DNA of 64,000 nt, taken from assembly GCA_964020155.1 (NCBI GenBank), contig OZ026556.1:888501-952500 (forward strand), in the 5' to 3' direction. Shown here one piece after another: positions 14,383 to 33,457 of the stretch. This DNA is from Chondrilla cf. caribensis (Eukaryota; Porifera; Demospongiae; Chondrillida; Chondrillidae). The translations under genes and the position numbers were made by a program. The first letter of the stretch is position 1. Every line of letters starts with the position of its first letter. Below the pieces are notes generated by a model. It did no database searches and was not told the origin of the DNA. It saw only the letters and a program-made list of their open reading frames with translations.

Positions 14383-17300
14383 CGTGTGTTTGCATGTGTA
14401 CATGTATACAGACCATTGCCCTCACAGATGGTGGTTGGTGGACGTCTTCTGATGAAATCTCATCTGCTTCTTGGTACTCATGATCGCTGGTGTCTGCCTG
14501 GGGGACAGTTTGAGAATTAGTGATGGTGACATCTGAGTACAATCGGTCACTTCTGTCACAGACATCATTGGACAGTGATTCAGGGCCTTGAATGGTATCA
14601 TATCCCTTGCTATCACAGGAAGTCTTTAGAGTGTTCTGTGGTGTCTCGTACTGCAAAGCTGATTTGTTAGTGATGACATCATCGTAGTCCATTGGTCCAT
14701 TAATTTCAGCCATTTCATAGTCCCCATTACTGGGTACCATGGGTCGTTCACTCCCTACACCCAAAACACAAAGAAATTGGAAACAGCAACATACATATGT
14801 ACATGTGAACATATACAGTAAGTACAGTAGTAAGTGTATTTATCTTTCAATGAAACCGTACAACGAAAAGTGCCAGAGTGCAGTAGATTCTCCACTGTGT
14901 GCTGACCACAAAGTGCATTAACAACTTTCAATGAATGTGCAGCTGTGGGTTTTGTTTGAGCTTTTTTGCATTTCTTTTCAAATTGTTAGACAGGTTACTC
15001 GCATTCAACAAACGAACTTACATATCGTTCATTGCGCACACACATCCCATACAGTTGAGCCTGTCTAGTGCAGTCACATATTATGGAACACCATTTCCTA
15101 GGCTGGATTAGACAGGTGACCGTGCTATCAAGATTGAAATGTACGTAGGAAGCACGGGAGATATTTCAGAATTCAATTGAGGCAATTAACCATTTTAGGC
15201 AGACGACCATCCTAGGGAGGTGGCTGCTCTCACAGGTTTCATTGTATGTATGTACGTACGTAAGTACATAAGGTCATACAACTGCTTAGTAAGTACATGG
15301 ATTAGTACATACTTTATTCTGTTTATACATATACTTCACTCAGTTCCTGGCTCACGTACACTATGTCAACCAGTATTGATAGCAAGTACCTCTGGTAAGA
15401 AGTACAGATTTGGTGTGCCCTTCAAACTGAGTAAGTTGGTCTGAGTACAATATGTGTGTTCATGCATGTACATTGCTGGCACATATCAGAGTACAGACAC
15501 AGTCACTCACCAAAGGTGCAGTATGCGTCTGGGGGCATATCGTACAAGGCTGGTTTGCTAACTGTGTACTTCTTCTTCCTGACAACACAAAACGCTCCCA
15601 CGACAATTAGAACGATGACACCAATGACTGCTAACACGACTACAGCTCCCACAGCACCTCCAATAGCAGCAGCTGGTGGACCAGATCCAACCCCTTCAGG
15701 GACAGGTGGAGAGACACTACTGCTACTGGAAGGCTGAGATAATGGAGAAGTTTTGAGTGACATTTCTGCGGTAGTAGTTCTAGCTGGAGGCTGAGAGGAT
15801 GGGGTAGCTTTGGGTGATGTCTCTGCAGTAGTGGTAGTGGCTGGAGGCTGAGAGGATGGGGTACTGTCCATGACAGATGAAGCCCCAGTACTCAGATCAC
15901 CACTGTTAGCAGGGTCTGTATTCAGGAAGGTACTTTCAATGGGATCCATTGAGAATATACATGTATGCATATACTGTAAATACATACACATGAATGTACG
16001 TAGTAGGAAGAGGGTCATTTTCCTACTCGGTAATATCATTCAAACAGTTTGGACATCTTCCCCCACTGGACAACCTGCATACACTGTTTTGTACATACGT
16101 ATGTACGTAGTTCAGATGACGTTCACATGCATGTACATACATACAGTGACAAAGAAATGTGCAGTTTACAGAAATCTTCACAATAATAATATGCAGTGCA
16201 CAAGTGCTTGAAGGGGAGTGTATTGCCATGCGAAGAAATAATGAGCAAAATGAATCATGAATATTTTGTGATATCGTGAAATTATATACACGTATGAATG
16301 TACATTCATGTGGTGAGTTTTTATTAATGTCTTACCGCTTTATCCGCTAAAATTTCCCAGCACCAATATCCGTGTGTAATATATGCACAAACAGCAATGA
16401 TTATCCAGTTAATCCCCCATGCTAATGAATCCACCATATTTTTCCAAACAATACTGCGGTGGTTAAAACAGAATTTACTGTACACATATCAAAAGTGTGA
16501 CTAAAAGTGTCGAATAGCAACCATTGGACTGTACTACAAGGTATCCCATACACACTACATCTGTAGTTATGTGGTTATAGACATACACACAGTGCAATAT
16601 GCTTGGTAAGCACCCTGGTTAGTACTAATCCTGTTAATACAAATTTGTAGGAGGATGCTCACCCTATCTTCCATGCACCCCATACATACCACACATGTAC
16701 TACACTACACACTCACTTGACAAGCTCTCACCTGTGCCACTAGTGGACATGGCTGTGCTGGATGAGGTGGGACTGGTAGGGTTCAGTGATGAAGGTGGCT
16801 CTACTGGTCCTGATGATGTTGGTAGGATTGTTGTACTCCTTGGACACTCTGTACAGCTCACTACACACAGTAGACAACCACACACACAGTGATGAGAATA
16901 CAGTACTGAATGTACTAACATGAGATAAGACAACTCACCAGAAACAGACATCAGTGGAACACCTGTTACAGTTGCTGTTAAGGTGACCACACTAGCTGTT
17001 GGTGAGTTAGCTGATGTTAGTACAGAGTGAGTACTGAAGGAGTTTGTATGGTGAACGTTAAAAAAGTCCACATTGTTAGGATAGTAGAATCCCAGTACAT
17101 CTCCAGGAGAGAATGTGAATCCAATTGATGTGAAAGTGTGTGTACGTACGACCTGATCAATATGAGTAGTCACAACAGAACTGGTTACTTCAGTGAACAC
17201 AGTAGATCGTGTAGGATCAGGACGGAAGAGCTGGAGTTCTATGACTCTGTCTCTGGTACCACTACCACCAGCACCAACTCCCACTATAGTCCAATCTGTT

Positions 17301-17653
17301 ATTTCTCCACATCCAGTGAAGTTCATTGTTGGAATGATGTACTGTATGTTGCCAAGGAAAGCACCAGTACTTCCCGCTGGTGGGGAGGAGGGAGCCTCAC
17401 AGGTACCTAGTAAAAGTTAAAGTGAATAAGCAGAATCCGTACCGCACTAATAACACGAAACGATCACCATCACACCATAAACACTCTAAACCACATAACC
17501 GTAGTTTAGAGTGTCTATGATTACACAATGACGAGGTTTATCCAATCATGCTCAAACTATCTTTCCCTTCTCCTTCGACTCACCTAGTGCTTGTGTATAT
17601 GTACTAACTGATAAAAAGATAAGGAACGAAACGAACACGATTCTCGACTCCAT
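9570..17653 (-). CDS. Receptor tyrosine kinase, copy 2 (complete, 867 aa)
   Basis: Thirteen exons join to 2604 nt: 17584-17653, 16939-17406, 16732-16860, 15511-15915, 14426-14754, 14052-14102, 13650-13733, 12547-12927, 11210-11277, 10724-10859, 10166-10375, 9922-10007 and 9570-9756. The order is signal peptide (1-23), Cys-containing ectodomain (24-179), Ser/Thr/Pro stalk, one membrane helix (about 308-336), a juxtamembrane region with YEMNEI, YDDV, YETP, YSDV, YGHV and NPGYISEV, then the kinase. Kinase hallmarks are GEGQFG (573-578), Lys598 in VAVK, HRDIAARN (690 on), DFG (710-712), an activation-loop YY (722-723) and PLKWTAPE. All catalytic residues are present. It should sit in the plasma membrane and signal through SH2/PTB adaptors. 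The ectodomain is shared with the receptors at 55-64 kb; no ligand can be inferred. Confidence 0.9.
10868..11188. repeat. GAG-rich minisatellite in RTK copy 2 intron
   Basis: Around 13 imperfect units of about 20-28 bp, with the pattern GAGGAGGAGGACACAGTGTG, lie between the exons 10724-10859 and 11210-11277. They give long low-complexity reading frames on both strands that are not genes. In gene sense the array is pyrimidine-rich and lies just upstream of the 3' splice site. Confidence 0.95.
15052..15245. mobile_element. Foldback (MITE-like) element, family C, copy 2
   Basis: Orthologous to the insertion at 3826-4027, at the same place in the RTK intron. Confidence 0.5.
16318..16482. mobile_element. 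MITE-like element, family B, in RTK copy 2 intron
   Basis: Orthologous to 5030-5192. It has the same block order as the better preserved copies at 57498-57692 and 62560-62735. Confidence 0.5.
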
Positions 17654-17985
17654 CGATCGACTCTAAACAAATACAAACGACTACTTGTTCCGTGGACTAC
17701 CGAACATCTTCACCCGACCATAGATATGACCCGACTATATACCAACGTAAGCATAAACACGTCACGTGACAACCAATATACAGTAGGATCTATGGATATA
17801 CGCATATCCGCTCCACAATCAACACATCTGAAAGGGCAGTTGTTATCATCACCACTTCGAACACTACACCTCTCTCATGTACGCACACTCAGGAATGGTA
17901 TACATTAGATTTTAAGTTACGATCATGAATAATTTCACATCAATTATTATTCTTGACAACAAGCAACACAACACATAAGAGGAGT

Positions 17986-18114
17986 TCAGTAGAAGAATCC
18001 TAAGACTTTCCCTCCAGTGTGCTTCCGCTTGGCTTCCTCATGATCTATAATCCCTGCCGATGTTGTTAAGACTATACATCTATAACAACAGTATGAAACA
18101 GAGCAGGGTTAGTA

Positions 18115-18181
<67 letters not shown>

Positions 18182-18202
18182 GACAGACAGACACACACAC
18201 AC

Positions 18203-18236
<34 letters not shown>

Positions 18237-18238
18237 CG

Positions 18239-18271
<33 letters not shown>

Positions 18272-18335
18272 GACAGACAGACGGACAGACAGACAGACAC
18301 ACAGATGGACAGGCAGGCAGACAGACAGACAGACA

Positions 18336-18394
<59 letters not shown>

Positions 18395-19479
18395 CCAAAC
18401 TGTCTGCTCGGTAAGAGATTACTAGCCCACTTCTCAATGTCTTTAACTCGGATGTCAAACCGTGGACTGATAACACCGCAGTTGTTGAGACGACCATTCA
18501 AATATACAACAATCTTCCCAGATCTGTGATCGTCTATTAACTCGAATTCTTCAATATAACCTAAACAGTGCAACATAATGACACCAAGTTAATACACAAT
18601 AGAAACATTATATCAGTACAGGTGGACATAGCCTACATGAGCTTGGAGCTGAGTGATGTGTTGCTGTAGCCAAGAATAAGTACAAACCAGGAGAGTGTGC
18701 TAAACAGGAGTGTGTGCTAACCAGGAGTGTGTACTAACCAGGAGTGTGTACTAACCAGGAGAGTGTGCTAAACAGGAGTGTGTGCTAACCAGGAGTGTGT
18801 ACTAACCAGGAGTGTGTACTAACCAGGAGTGTGTACTAACCAGGAGAGTGTGCTAAACAGGAGTGTGTGCTAACCAGGAGTGTGTACTAACCAGGAGTGT
18901 GTACTAACCAGGAGTGTGTGCTAACCAGGAGTGTGTGCTAACCAGGAGTGTGTACTAACCAGGAGTGTGTGCTAGCCAGGAGTGTGTGCTAACCAGGAGA
19001 GTGTGCTAACCAGGAGTGTGTACTAACCAGGAGTGTGTGCTAACCAGGAGAGTGTGCTAACCAGGAGTGTGTACTAACCAGGAGTGTGTACTAACCAGGA
19101 GAGTGTGCTAACCAGGAGAGTGTGCTAACCAGGAGTGTGTACTAACCAGGAGAGTGTGCTAACCAGGAGAGTGTGCTAACCAGGAGTATGTGCTAACCAG
19201 GAGTATGTACTGACCAGGAGTATGTACTGACCAGGAGTGTGTACTGACCAGGAGTGTGTACTAACCAGGAGTGTGTACTAACTGGGAGTATGTACTGACC
19301 AGGAATGTGTACCAACCGGGGAACTTATTGAAAAAAGTGACACTGTTGTATACAAATACTGGATGCACACAAGGCCTCAGTGAGCTACTTCTCAACACAA
19401 TTCATTCAGACAGGGATAACTTAATAGTTATTCATCACTGGCCTCTACCACCTACTTACAACATCCTCACACACACACA

Positions 19480-19520
<41 letters not shown>

Positions 19521-19888
19521 ACACATGAATTACATGTGTGCTAAGAGGGGCTTAAGGTAATTCATCTTGTGTGCTACACATCGCAATACACTTTTATTGA
19601 ACACAGGCATACGGTGGCAGTGGTATCGAAGGTCAGCGTTCAACAATGAACTGTGACAATCACGTGTACCACATCGTTCAGATGTTAAAATATCCCAAAT
19701 GAATTTGTTTTTATTTGTTCGTGATACCAATTACAAGATCACAATTCCAAGTAAGATTGCCAGTGTAGCTTATTGCTGAACCTTCCACCATCACATTCGT
19801 TGCTCTTTATAGAGATATGAATTATCCTTCAAATGCTTCAGACAAAGCAAACTTAAAAATGGACTTCATGTGTTATCATGCTATACAT

Positions 19889-19953
<65 letters not shown>

Positions 19954-20091
19954 CTCACCGTGTTTCATCATTACTGTAAGGAACTTTATGATGACCTTAG
20001 ATGAAGGTCTGATCAGAACTTGTCTCTTTCCTTTCTTTTCAGCATTGGAGATTGCCACCAGGGCATCGCTTAGTACGTTCATGCGCACCAT
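17986..20091 (-). CDS. RPS15A: 40S ribosomal protein S15a (uS8), 130 aa
   Basis: Small-subunit ribosomal protein. Coding exons are 19959-20091 ([19 protein letters not shown] through MMKH), 18395-18560 ([18 protein letters not shown] through LLPSRQFG) and 17986-18079 ([19 protein letters not shown], ending KVLGFFY). They join to 393 nt, 130 aa, the same length as the human protein and close to it throughout. A non-coding first exon is likely, with a donor GTAAGACCC near 20252. The gene is head to head with MSRB1, about 140 bp apart. Its two introns hold a compound CA/CAGA array and a minisatellite. The copy at 6526-7633 is broken, so this is the functional one. Confidence 0.96.
18117..18391. 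repeat. Compound (CA)n/(CAGA)n microsatellite at an RPS15A splice donor
   Basis: CA tracts alternate with CAGA tracts. The array starts four bases from the donor of the 18395-18560 exon (sense TG/TCTG). Copy 1 has only a plain CA array here (6659-6711), so the CAGA part arose after the duplication. Confidence 0.95.
18690..19318. repeat. 18-bp minisatellite in RPS15A intron
   Basis: Roughly 35 head-to-tail units of the pattern CTAACCAGGAGTGTGTA with a few variants (GAGAGTGTG, GAGTATGTA) lie between the first two coding exons. Copy 1 has only a few degenerate units at about 7015-7100, so the array expanded in this copy after the duplication. Confidence 0.95.
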
Positions 20092-20251
20092 CCTAAATAC
20101 CAAGCAAAACAACAGAGTGCGGTTAGATTTCCACATTATGAGAACTCAGTCACATAAAAAATAAACTGAAAGATATTCTTAAAGGTTTGATTACTTCGAT
20201 TTTATCGTTTGTTGGAGAAGTTCAGGACGATTACGTTGCACATGGGTCTTA

Positions 20252-20412
20252 CCTTTCTTCCTCGTGAGTCAAACGCAGCAAGGGCGTTTTTGGAGAATGA
20301 CGTCATTATGTTTGCGTTCTGACAAATTAGTCACCTGACTAACGTCCGGGAGAGTACCATTCGTTGCATCATTCATCCATAGACTCTAAACCCTGTCTAT
20401 GATTCATCCAAG
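20252..20412. promoter_or_regulatory. Shared RPS15A-MSRB1 divergent promoter with a CRE site
   Basis: The two genes diverge across about 140 bp. The palindrome TGACGTCA, a perfect CREB/ATF site, is at 20298-20305. In copy 1 about 50 bp including this site are missing (around 7838), matching the decay of both genes there. Transcription starts were not mapped. Confidence 0.6.
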
Positions 20413-20970
20413 ATGTCTTTTTGCGGATGGTCTCGAGGAGAGATCTACAAGGATCATTTCGAAGAAGGTTGGTTCGATTTTCATTTCAATTTCAATCATC
20501 TTCCCGAGAAATTCAATCGTCAATTTGACGATGTAAGGCTATTTTTGAGCTCCAATACAATTATCTGAATAAACTGACTCTCACATTGAAATACTTTCTG
20601 CCAACTCTAACCCCCACTAGTACATCGAATGCCGGCTACAGAACTACTTTCTTCCAATTCCGTAGGTATTTACGTCTGTTCCCAATGTGGTCATGAGCTG
20701 TTTCACAGTACAAAGAAATTCGAACACTCTTCTCCATGGCCAGCCTTCACACACACAGTCAGTGAGAACAGTGTCAAGAGAAAAGAAGAATCTCCTTCCG
20801 CCCTGCGAGTATTTTGTGCCAAGTGCAACAATGGATTAGGTCACGAATTCCTCAATGATGGTCCCAAGCAGGGTGAATCGCGTTACTGAATATTCTCCTC
20901 CTCCATCTCCTTCGTTGAGAAGGGGAAGGAGGGGAAGAAGGGAGTCGAGGGATGTGTGAATGGCAAGTGA
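20413..20970 (+). CDS. MSRB1: Methionine-R-sulfoxide reductase B1, selenoprotein
   Basis: It reduces methionine-R-sulfoxide in proteins. Exon 1 is 20413-20467 ([18 protein letters not shown]) and exon 2 is 20666-20970, joined as [15 protein letters not shown]. Two CxxC pairs (CSQC, CAKC) bind structural zinc. The in-frame TGA at 20887-20889 is read as selenocysteine (residue 93): the sequence runs [21 protein letters not shown] to a TGA stop at 20968, exactly where animal MSRB1 has Sec and an IFSSSLKFVPKGKE-type tail. A SECIS follows about 50 bp later. Total is 119 aa. A standard gene caller would end the protein at 20889 and drop the catalytic residue. It is head to head with RPS15A. Confidence 0.93.
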
Positions 20971-21016
20971 CGCGCTCAGTCCGGCACGTCCACCGGTGTG
21001 GGATCTGGTCCGTTTT

Positions 21017-21066
21017 ATGAAGTCTCAGTACTAAACTCAGTTCTTGAGTGTACTGAGGTGGATGAC
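21017..21066 (+). promoter_or_regulatory. SECIS element (form 2) of MSRB1
   Basis: ATGA (21017-21020) and TGA in GGATGAC form the non-Watson-Crick quartet. CTCAGTAC pairs perfectly with GTACTGAG, an unpaired AAA sits at the apex, and a CTCA/TGAG mini-helix tops it. Flanking GTCCAC (20988) and GTGGAC (21093) can form the lower helix. It recruits SBP2 and EFSec so that the upstream UGA is decoded as Sec. Confidence 0.88.
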
Positions 21067-21487
21067 TGCTAACTCATCAGATAACAACCTGTGTGGACTG
21101 CCATGAAATTTTATTTAAATTGATATTGTTTTGTTGTATATACATACAAGTTTAAAACTATATGACAAGAATATATAATATTATTTTCTTTCTACTGTGA
21201 GTGCATGTAAGATCAGATGTGACTTCATTATCACATGTATATTGGTGTTGATGTGTTAATAATGTAGGTATGCTGAATCCTCTAGTATACAAGAGCATTT
21301 ATTGATATTATCACAAACATATCATGTGACCTTATACACACATTATGTGTGAATTCAATGAAGGAAGGCTGTTGTAAATTCTCCATGCATCATCCAGGGA
21401 TAATATATAACTGTACAATGATGTGTATAACAATGCAAGATCACACAATTTGGAAAATATACATACACAGTAGTAGGGGTCTGTGTG

Positions 21488-23755
21488 TTACGTTTGTTCG
21501 TTATCAACAATCTGACCCAATGTGTTCTGAACAGTTCTTTGTAGTTTGTAAAACTCCTCAATTTGATCGAGGTTGATTCTCATGCAATCGAACGCTAGTG
21601 ATATCTTTGAGCTGGCATCAAACATCTTATCAGGGACCTGGGGACAATATGATCGCTGACTGAAGTGGGTGAAGATAGTATACTGAGCCTGCATATCTTT
21701 GGATACTGTCAGTGCATCAGACACAGTGCAGTGTTTCCTTTCCAATGCTTCCTTCTTCAATTCATCATCAAATGTGGCCTCGTGAATCAGCAATTTTGCC
21801 CCTCTTCCCACTTCAATTAAGTCCTGGCAGGGTCTAGTGTCCCCAGAGAAAACAATTTTGCCCCCCGAATCCCTGCCTCTGAGTACAATCCCATAAGCGT
21901 CCCAGCAGTGCTCCACGATTACAGTGTGAATGTTCTGCAGGCCAAGTTCAACTGCTGCTCTCCGTACAGACGGCAATGGAGACACGATGCTGTCAAACCT
22001 ATGATGATAGTTGATAGCAAAGGAGTAACTCAGCTGTTCGCATGTATTCGAATACAATGCCAGCATTTCACCCAGTTTCCGTGGTCCCATAACTAGCAGT
22101 TCCCCGCAATCCGTGTTTGGTTTGGTGTTCAATTCTTGGCGACACTTGATGATGTTGATAAGATCCAGGTTATGGTCACCATGCATGTGAGAGACAAACA
22201 CACAAGAAAGCTTCTTCAAAATTTCATGCGTGTTGTTACCATGGCATCGATACAGCTGTTGAAGTGTCCCCTCTCCACAATCAAGTAAGATATAAAAACC
22301 TGTTGGCATCTTCATGAGTATAGAAGTCACATTGCGATACTTGGACGGTATTGCTGACCCTGTTCCGAGAAATGTGACTGACACGCCCGATTTCTTTGGA
22401 CTAGCTATTTCGCTTACTTCCTTCAACAGTGACGACTTCCGGTTTGACTCGAGATTACTTTTAAATTCTTCCAAAAACTGATCTGCAACATCAGATACTG
22501 GGGAGAGACAGTCACTGTCATCCCATCCTTCTTTCTTGCTGGGGTAGAAATGGTGCACCAACATGACAGAGCCCCGCTTGGATACTGACTGGAGGGGAGG
22601 TGGGAGGGCTGGTTCAGGGTGGAGCCTCTCGTTCTCTGGGAGAAGGAACACGTTGGAAGACACAGCATGGAGAGGAGCCTGTATTTTAAGACTCCTCCTA
22701 AAGACGTACTCCTGATCGCACACAGATGAATGTAGGAAGATGTGACGAGTTGATTCACCAAACTTTTGTGCCCACTGAACATACTCCTCGGAGTGAACTA
22801 TCTCCCTTGGTGTCATATGCACAACCAGTACAGATCTGCTCTGTAGATCAAGTGCTCCAAATATACTCTTGTTGCGGAGCAATTCTGACAAAATCTGTTG
22901 ATTTGGACAGTCGACAACAACAAATACGGGGCCAGGATGAGGGGGGCCCAACACATCCGAGGGTCGTATGATGCTGTCATTGGGACCACTGACAGATTCA
23001 CCTTGTACCAGTTTAGCATAGAGGGGCCCTGGTTTGAGCCCAAGTGCTTTGGCCTTCTTGTTGTCAAACTTTCCAGGAATGTCGGCTAACTGGCACAAGT
23101 ACACAATAGAGGTTTGTATGTGTACCAACTTCTTTCGTTTGAAGTCAGGTTCCTTGCATCCAGATTCCCCCTCCGTTGGCGACTGAACCGAGCCTTTGGA
23201 TTGCTCTGCTTGTAATCTTACACCAGTAACTGTAATTTCGTCGTCTCTGTACAAAGTTGCACAATCTTCCTCCAACACGATGGGGTTGAAGATAATCCTC
23301 TCTCCATGCACTACGAGCTCAATAGCTTCTTTGAAGTGGCGGATTCCTTGAGGACCGTACAAATTCATCTCCACCTTCCCGCCTGCACCCTCTTCGTTGG
23401 TTCTCATCCCCATGGCCAAACCGGATAAACCTCCCCAGCAGTCCCACGAAGGGCGCGTTATGAAAACGTTTTCCAGTTTACTCACTCTTACTTTGTGCTC
23501 CAGGCAAAACCGCTCCGTGCTTCCACCGCAGTTGAACAAGTAGCGTCCGCCGTCGGTGAAAAGGTAAAGCGAAGGCGAAGTCTCACTGGCTCCGGTGCCA
23601 ATAACTCTAACGTAGCGATTTGAAGAGGTACGTTTGGACGAATTCTTCTCTTCTGGGGCTTTCCGCAGCATCGCTGTAGACCGCATTAAACGCAAACGAA
23701 ACAGATACTTCTCGACTATCTTAGAACAGGTCGTGCGCCATTTAATCCAAGCCAT
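21488..23755 (-). CDS. ELAC2: tRNase Z long form, ELAC2
   Basis: An endonuclease that removes 3' trailers from nuclear and mitochondrial pre-tRNAs. It is one uninterrupted 755-aa reading frame. The N-terminal half is the inactive beta-lactamase-like lobe. The C-terminal half has FLGTGSAIPSKYRNVTSIL, the metal site SHMHGDHN (HxHxDH), FSGDTRPC, HEATFDDELK and HFSQRSYCP. The basic start (MAWIKWRTTCSKIVEKYLF) fits a mitochondrial targeting peptide, and an internal Met at residue 24 (MRSTAMLRK) could give a nuclear form. It is intronless, whereas many animal ELAC2 genes have multiple introns. Its 3' third was copied to 8990-9369. Confidence 0.97.
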   Translation of the reverse strand: MAWIKWRTTCSKIVEKYLFRLRLMRSTAMLRKAPEEKNSSKRTSSNRYVRVIGTGASETSPSLYLFTDGGRYLFNCGGSTERFCLEHKVRVSKLENVFITRPSWDCWGGLSGLAMGMRTNEEGAGGKVEMNLYGPQGIRHFKEAIELVVHGERIIFNPIVLEEDCATLYRDDEITVTGVRLQAEQSKGSVQSPTEGESGCKEPDFKRKKLVHIQTSIVYLCQLADIPGKFDNKKAKALGLKPGPLYAKLVQGESVSGPNDSIIRPSDVLGPPHPGPVFVVVDCPNQQILSELLRNKSIFGALDLQSRSVLVVHMTPREIVHSEEYVQWAQKFGESTRHIFLHSSVCDQEYVFRRSLKIQAPLHAVSSNVFLLPENERLHPEPALPPPLQSVSKRGSVMLVHHFYPSKKEGWDDSDCLSPVSDVADQFLEEFKSNLESNRKSSLLKEVSEIASPKKSGVSVTFLGTGSAIPSKYRNVTSILMKMPTGFYILLDCGEGTLQQLYRCHGNNTHEILKKLSCVFVSHMHGDHNLDLINIIKCRQELNTKPNTDCGELLVMGPRKLGEMLALYSNTCEQLSYSFAINYHHRFDSIVSPLPSVRRAAVELGLQNIHTVIVEHCWDAYGIVLRGRDSGGKIVFSGDTRPCQDLIEVGRGAKLLIHEATFDDELKKEALERKHCTVSDALTVSKDMQAQYTIFTHFSQRSYCPQVPDKMFDASSKISLAFDCMRINLDQIEEFYKLQRTVQNTLGQIVDNEQT

Positions 23756-23920
23756 GAGGACGCCATATTCGGGACAAAGTCCCTCCCAATTTTACTCCAT
23801 GAGCATAGTTGATTGAAATTCACCACAGCATACAATGAAATACAGTGTTCGAACAGGATGAGAGGGTTAAAAAAGGCAAGATGCAATTTTGATTCTGTTT
23901 GGGTTGGAAGTGATTACAAA

Positions 23921-25959
<2,039 letters not shown>

Positions 25960-26173
25960 TATTAGTCAATAGAGAATTTATATGTGTATTAAGGTCATAT
26001 TATTCCTTGTTGTTACCGTATAAAATGGTAAATTAATACCGGAGAATGGTGGATTCCCTGTATTACACGCGAGGAAATAAACCCTTCGAGGAAATTGGTG
26101 ATCAGATGAGAGCTACCGCGAGGTGTACTCAAACGTAGTTGTTGTCCAATTTTCTCCAAGAAAACCGCTCACA
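25960..26173. promoter_or_regulatory. Divergent promoter region, Kelch gene / ARHGAP17
   Basis: 214 bp separate the two start codons on opposite strands, so both genes must share this promoter interval. No specific factor site was recognised. Confidence 0.5.
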
Positions 26174-32529
<6,356 letters not shown>

Positions 32530-32907
32530 AAATGTGTTTGGAATAATTTCGAATTGGATGTAATTAATTTTGTATACTCAAGATAATGTGTTATAACTGT
32601 GTTGAGGTGTTGAATGGTTCCATTAGCAATTATTGATCATGAATTATTATTGTTTAATAGAATTCACTTTAATTTTATCAATATGTGCTGTAACAGCCAT
32701 TGACTGTGCATTGTGTTGATTGTAACTGGATTGTAAGGAATGAAATTTGTTTCTTATACTTAGCTTTATAGCTTCTTATACGGCAACATAACTTAGCCGC
32801 CGTGGGCGTCTAATATGACTCCGCTACGTGAAGTCATTATATTTCGCGTTTCACCACATCCACGTGCGACCAACTCCGTTCGCGTATGACAACGTCTTCA
32901 CTCAGCA
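32530..32907. other. Intergenic, ARHGAP17 to ACTR8
   Basis: 378 bp between two genes on the same strand. It should hold the 3' UTR of the first and the promoter of the second. No TATA box or named site was recognised. Confidence 0.6.
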
Positions 32908-33401
32908 ATGCAAGGCGAACAAGTAGGACCAGGCTACCGTGTGTATACAATATTCAGATGTGACGTTATTGTGACATTTCTTTAATTTAGGCACTTATAG
33001 GATAAAATCCTCCACTTCATTGTAAATAATTGTATTCGTTGTCAATTACTACTTTATTAGATCTGTATTAGTTTATATTAATAGCACAGTATGGCTGTGT
33101 TGTTAATACATTGCTGTACATTAAATACATTACCTACGTGGGGTATACGAATATCTTTACTGTGGTCCTGACTCGCGTATTCTACTGTCTTCCTGACAGA
33201 GTCAAGGCTCATTGGAGTCCCTCTCCCCTGAAAAGGTCATCATTCTGCATCCTGGGTCATGTAACCTCAGGTTGGGGAGAGCGTCTGACCCTCTACCCAA
33301 GACTGTACCTCACGTGATCGCTTACCGCACAGACAAACCAGTGCATAGTGATGGGCATGTGGCAGATATGGACGAGACACGTGTACTGCATACCCTATCG
33401 A

Positions 33402-33457
<56 letters not shown>

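Larger units (their letters stand above)
11239..21873. repeat. Tandem segmental duplication, copy 2
   Basis: Counterpart of 1-9369. The homology ends inside the intact ELAC2 gene, so this side keeps the original right-hand context and copy 1 is the derived arrangement. Confidence 0.9.
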
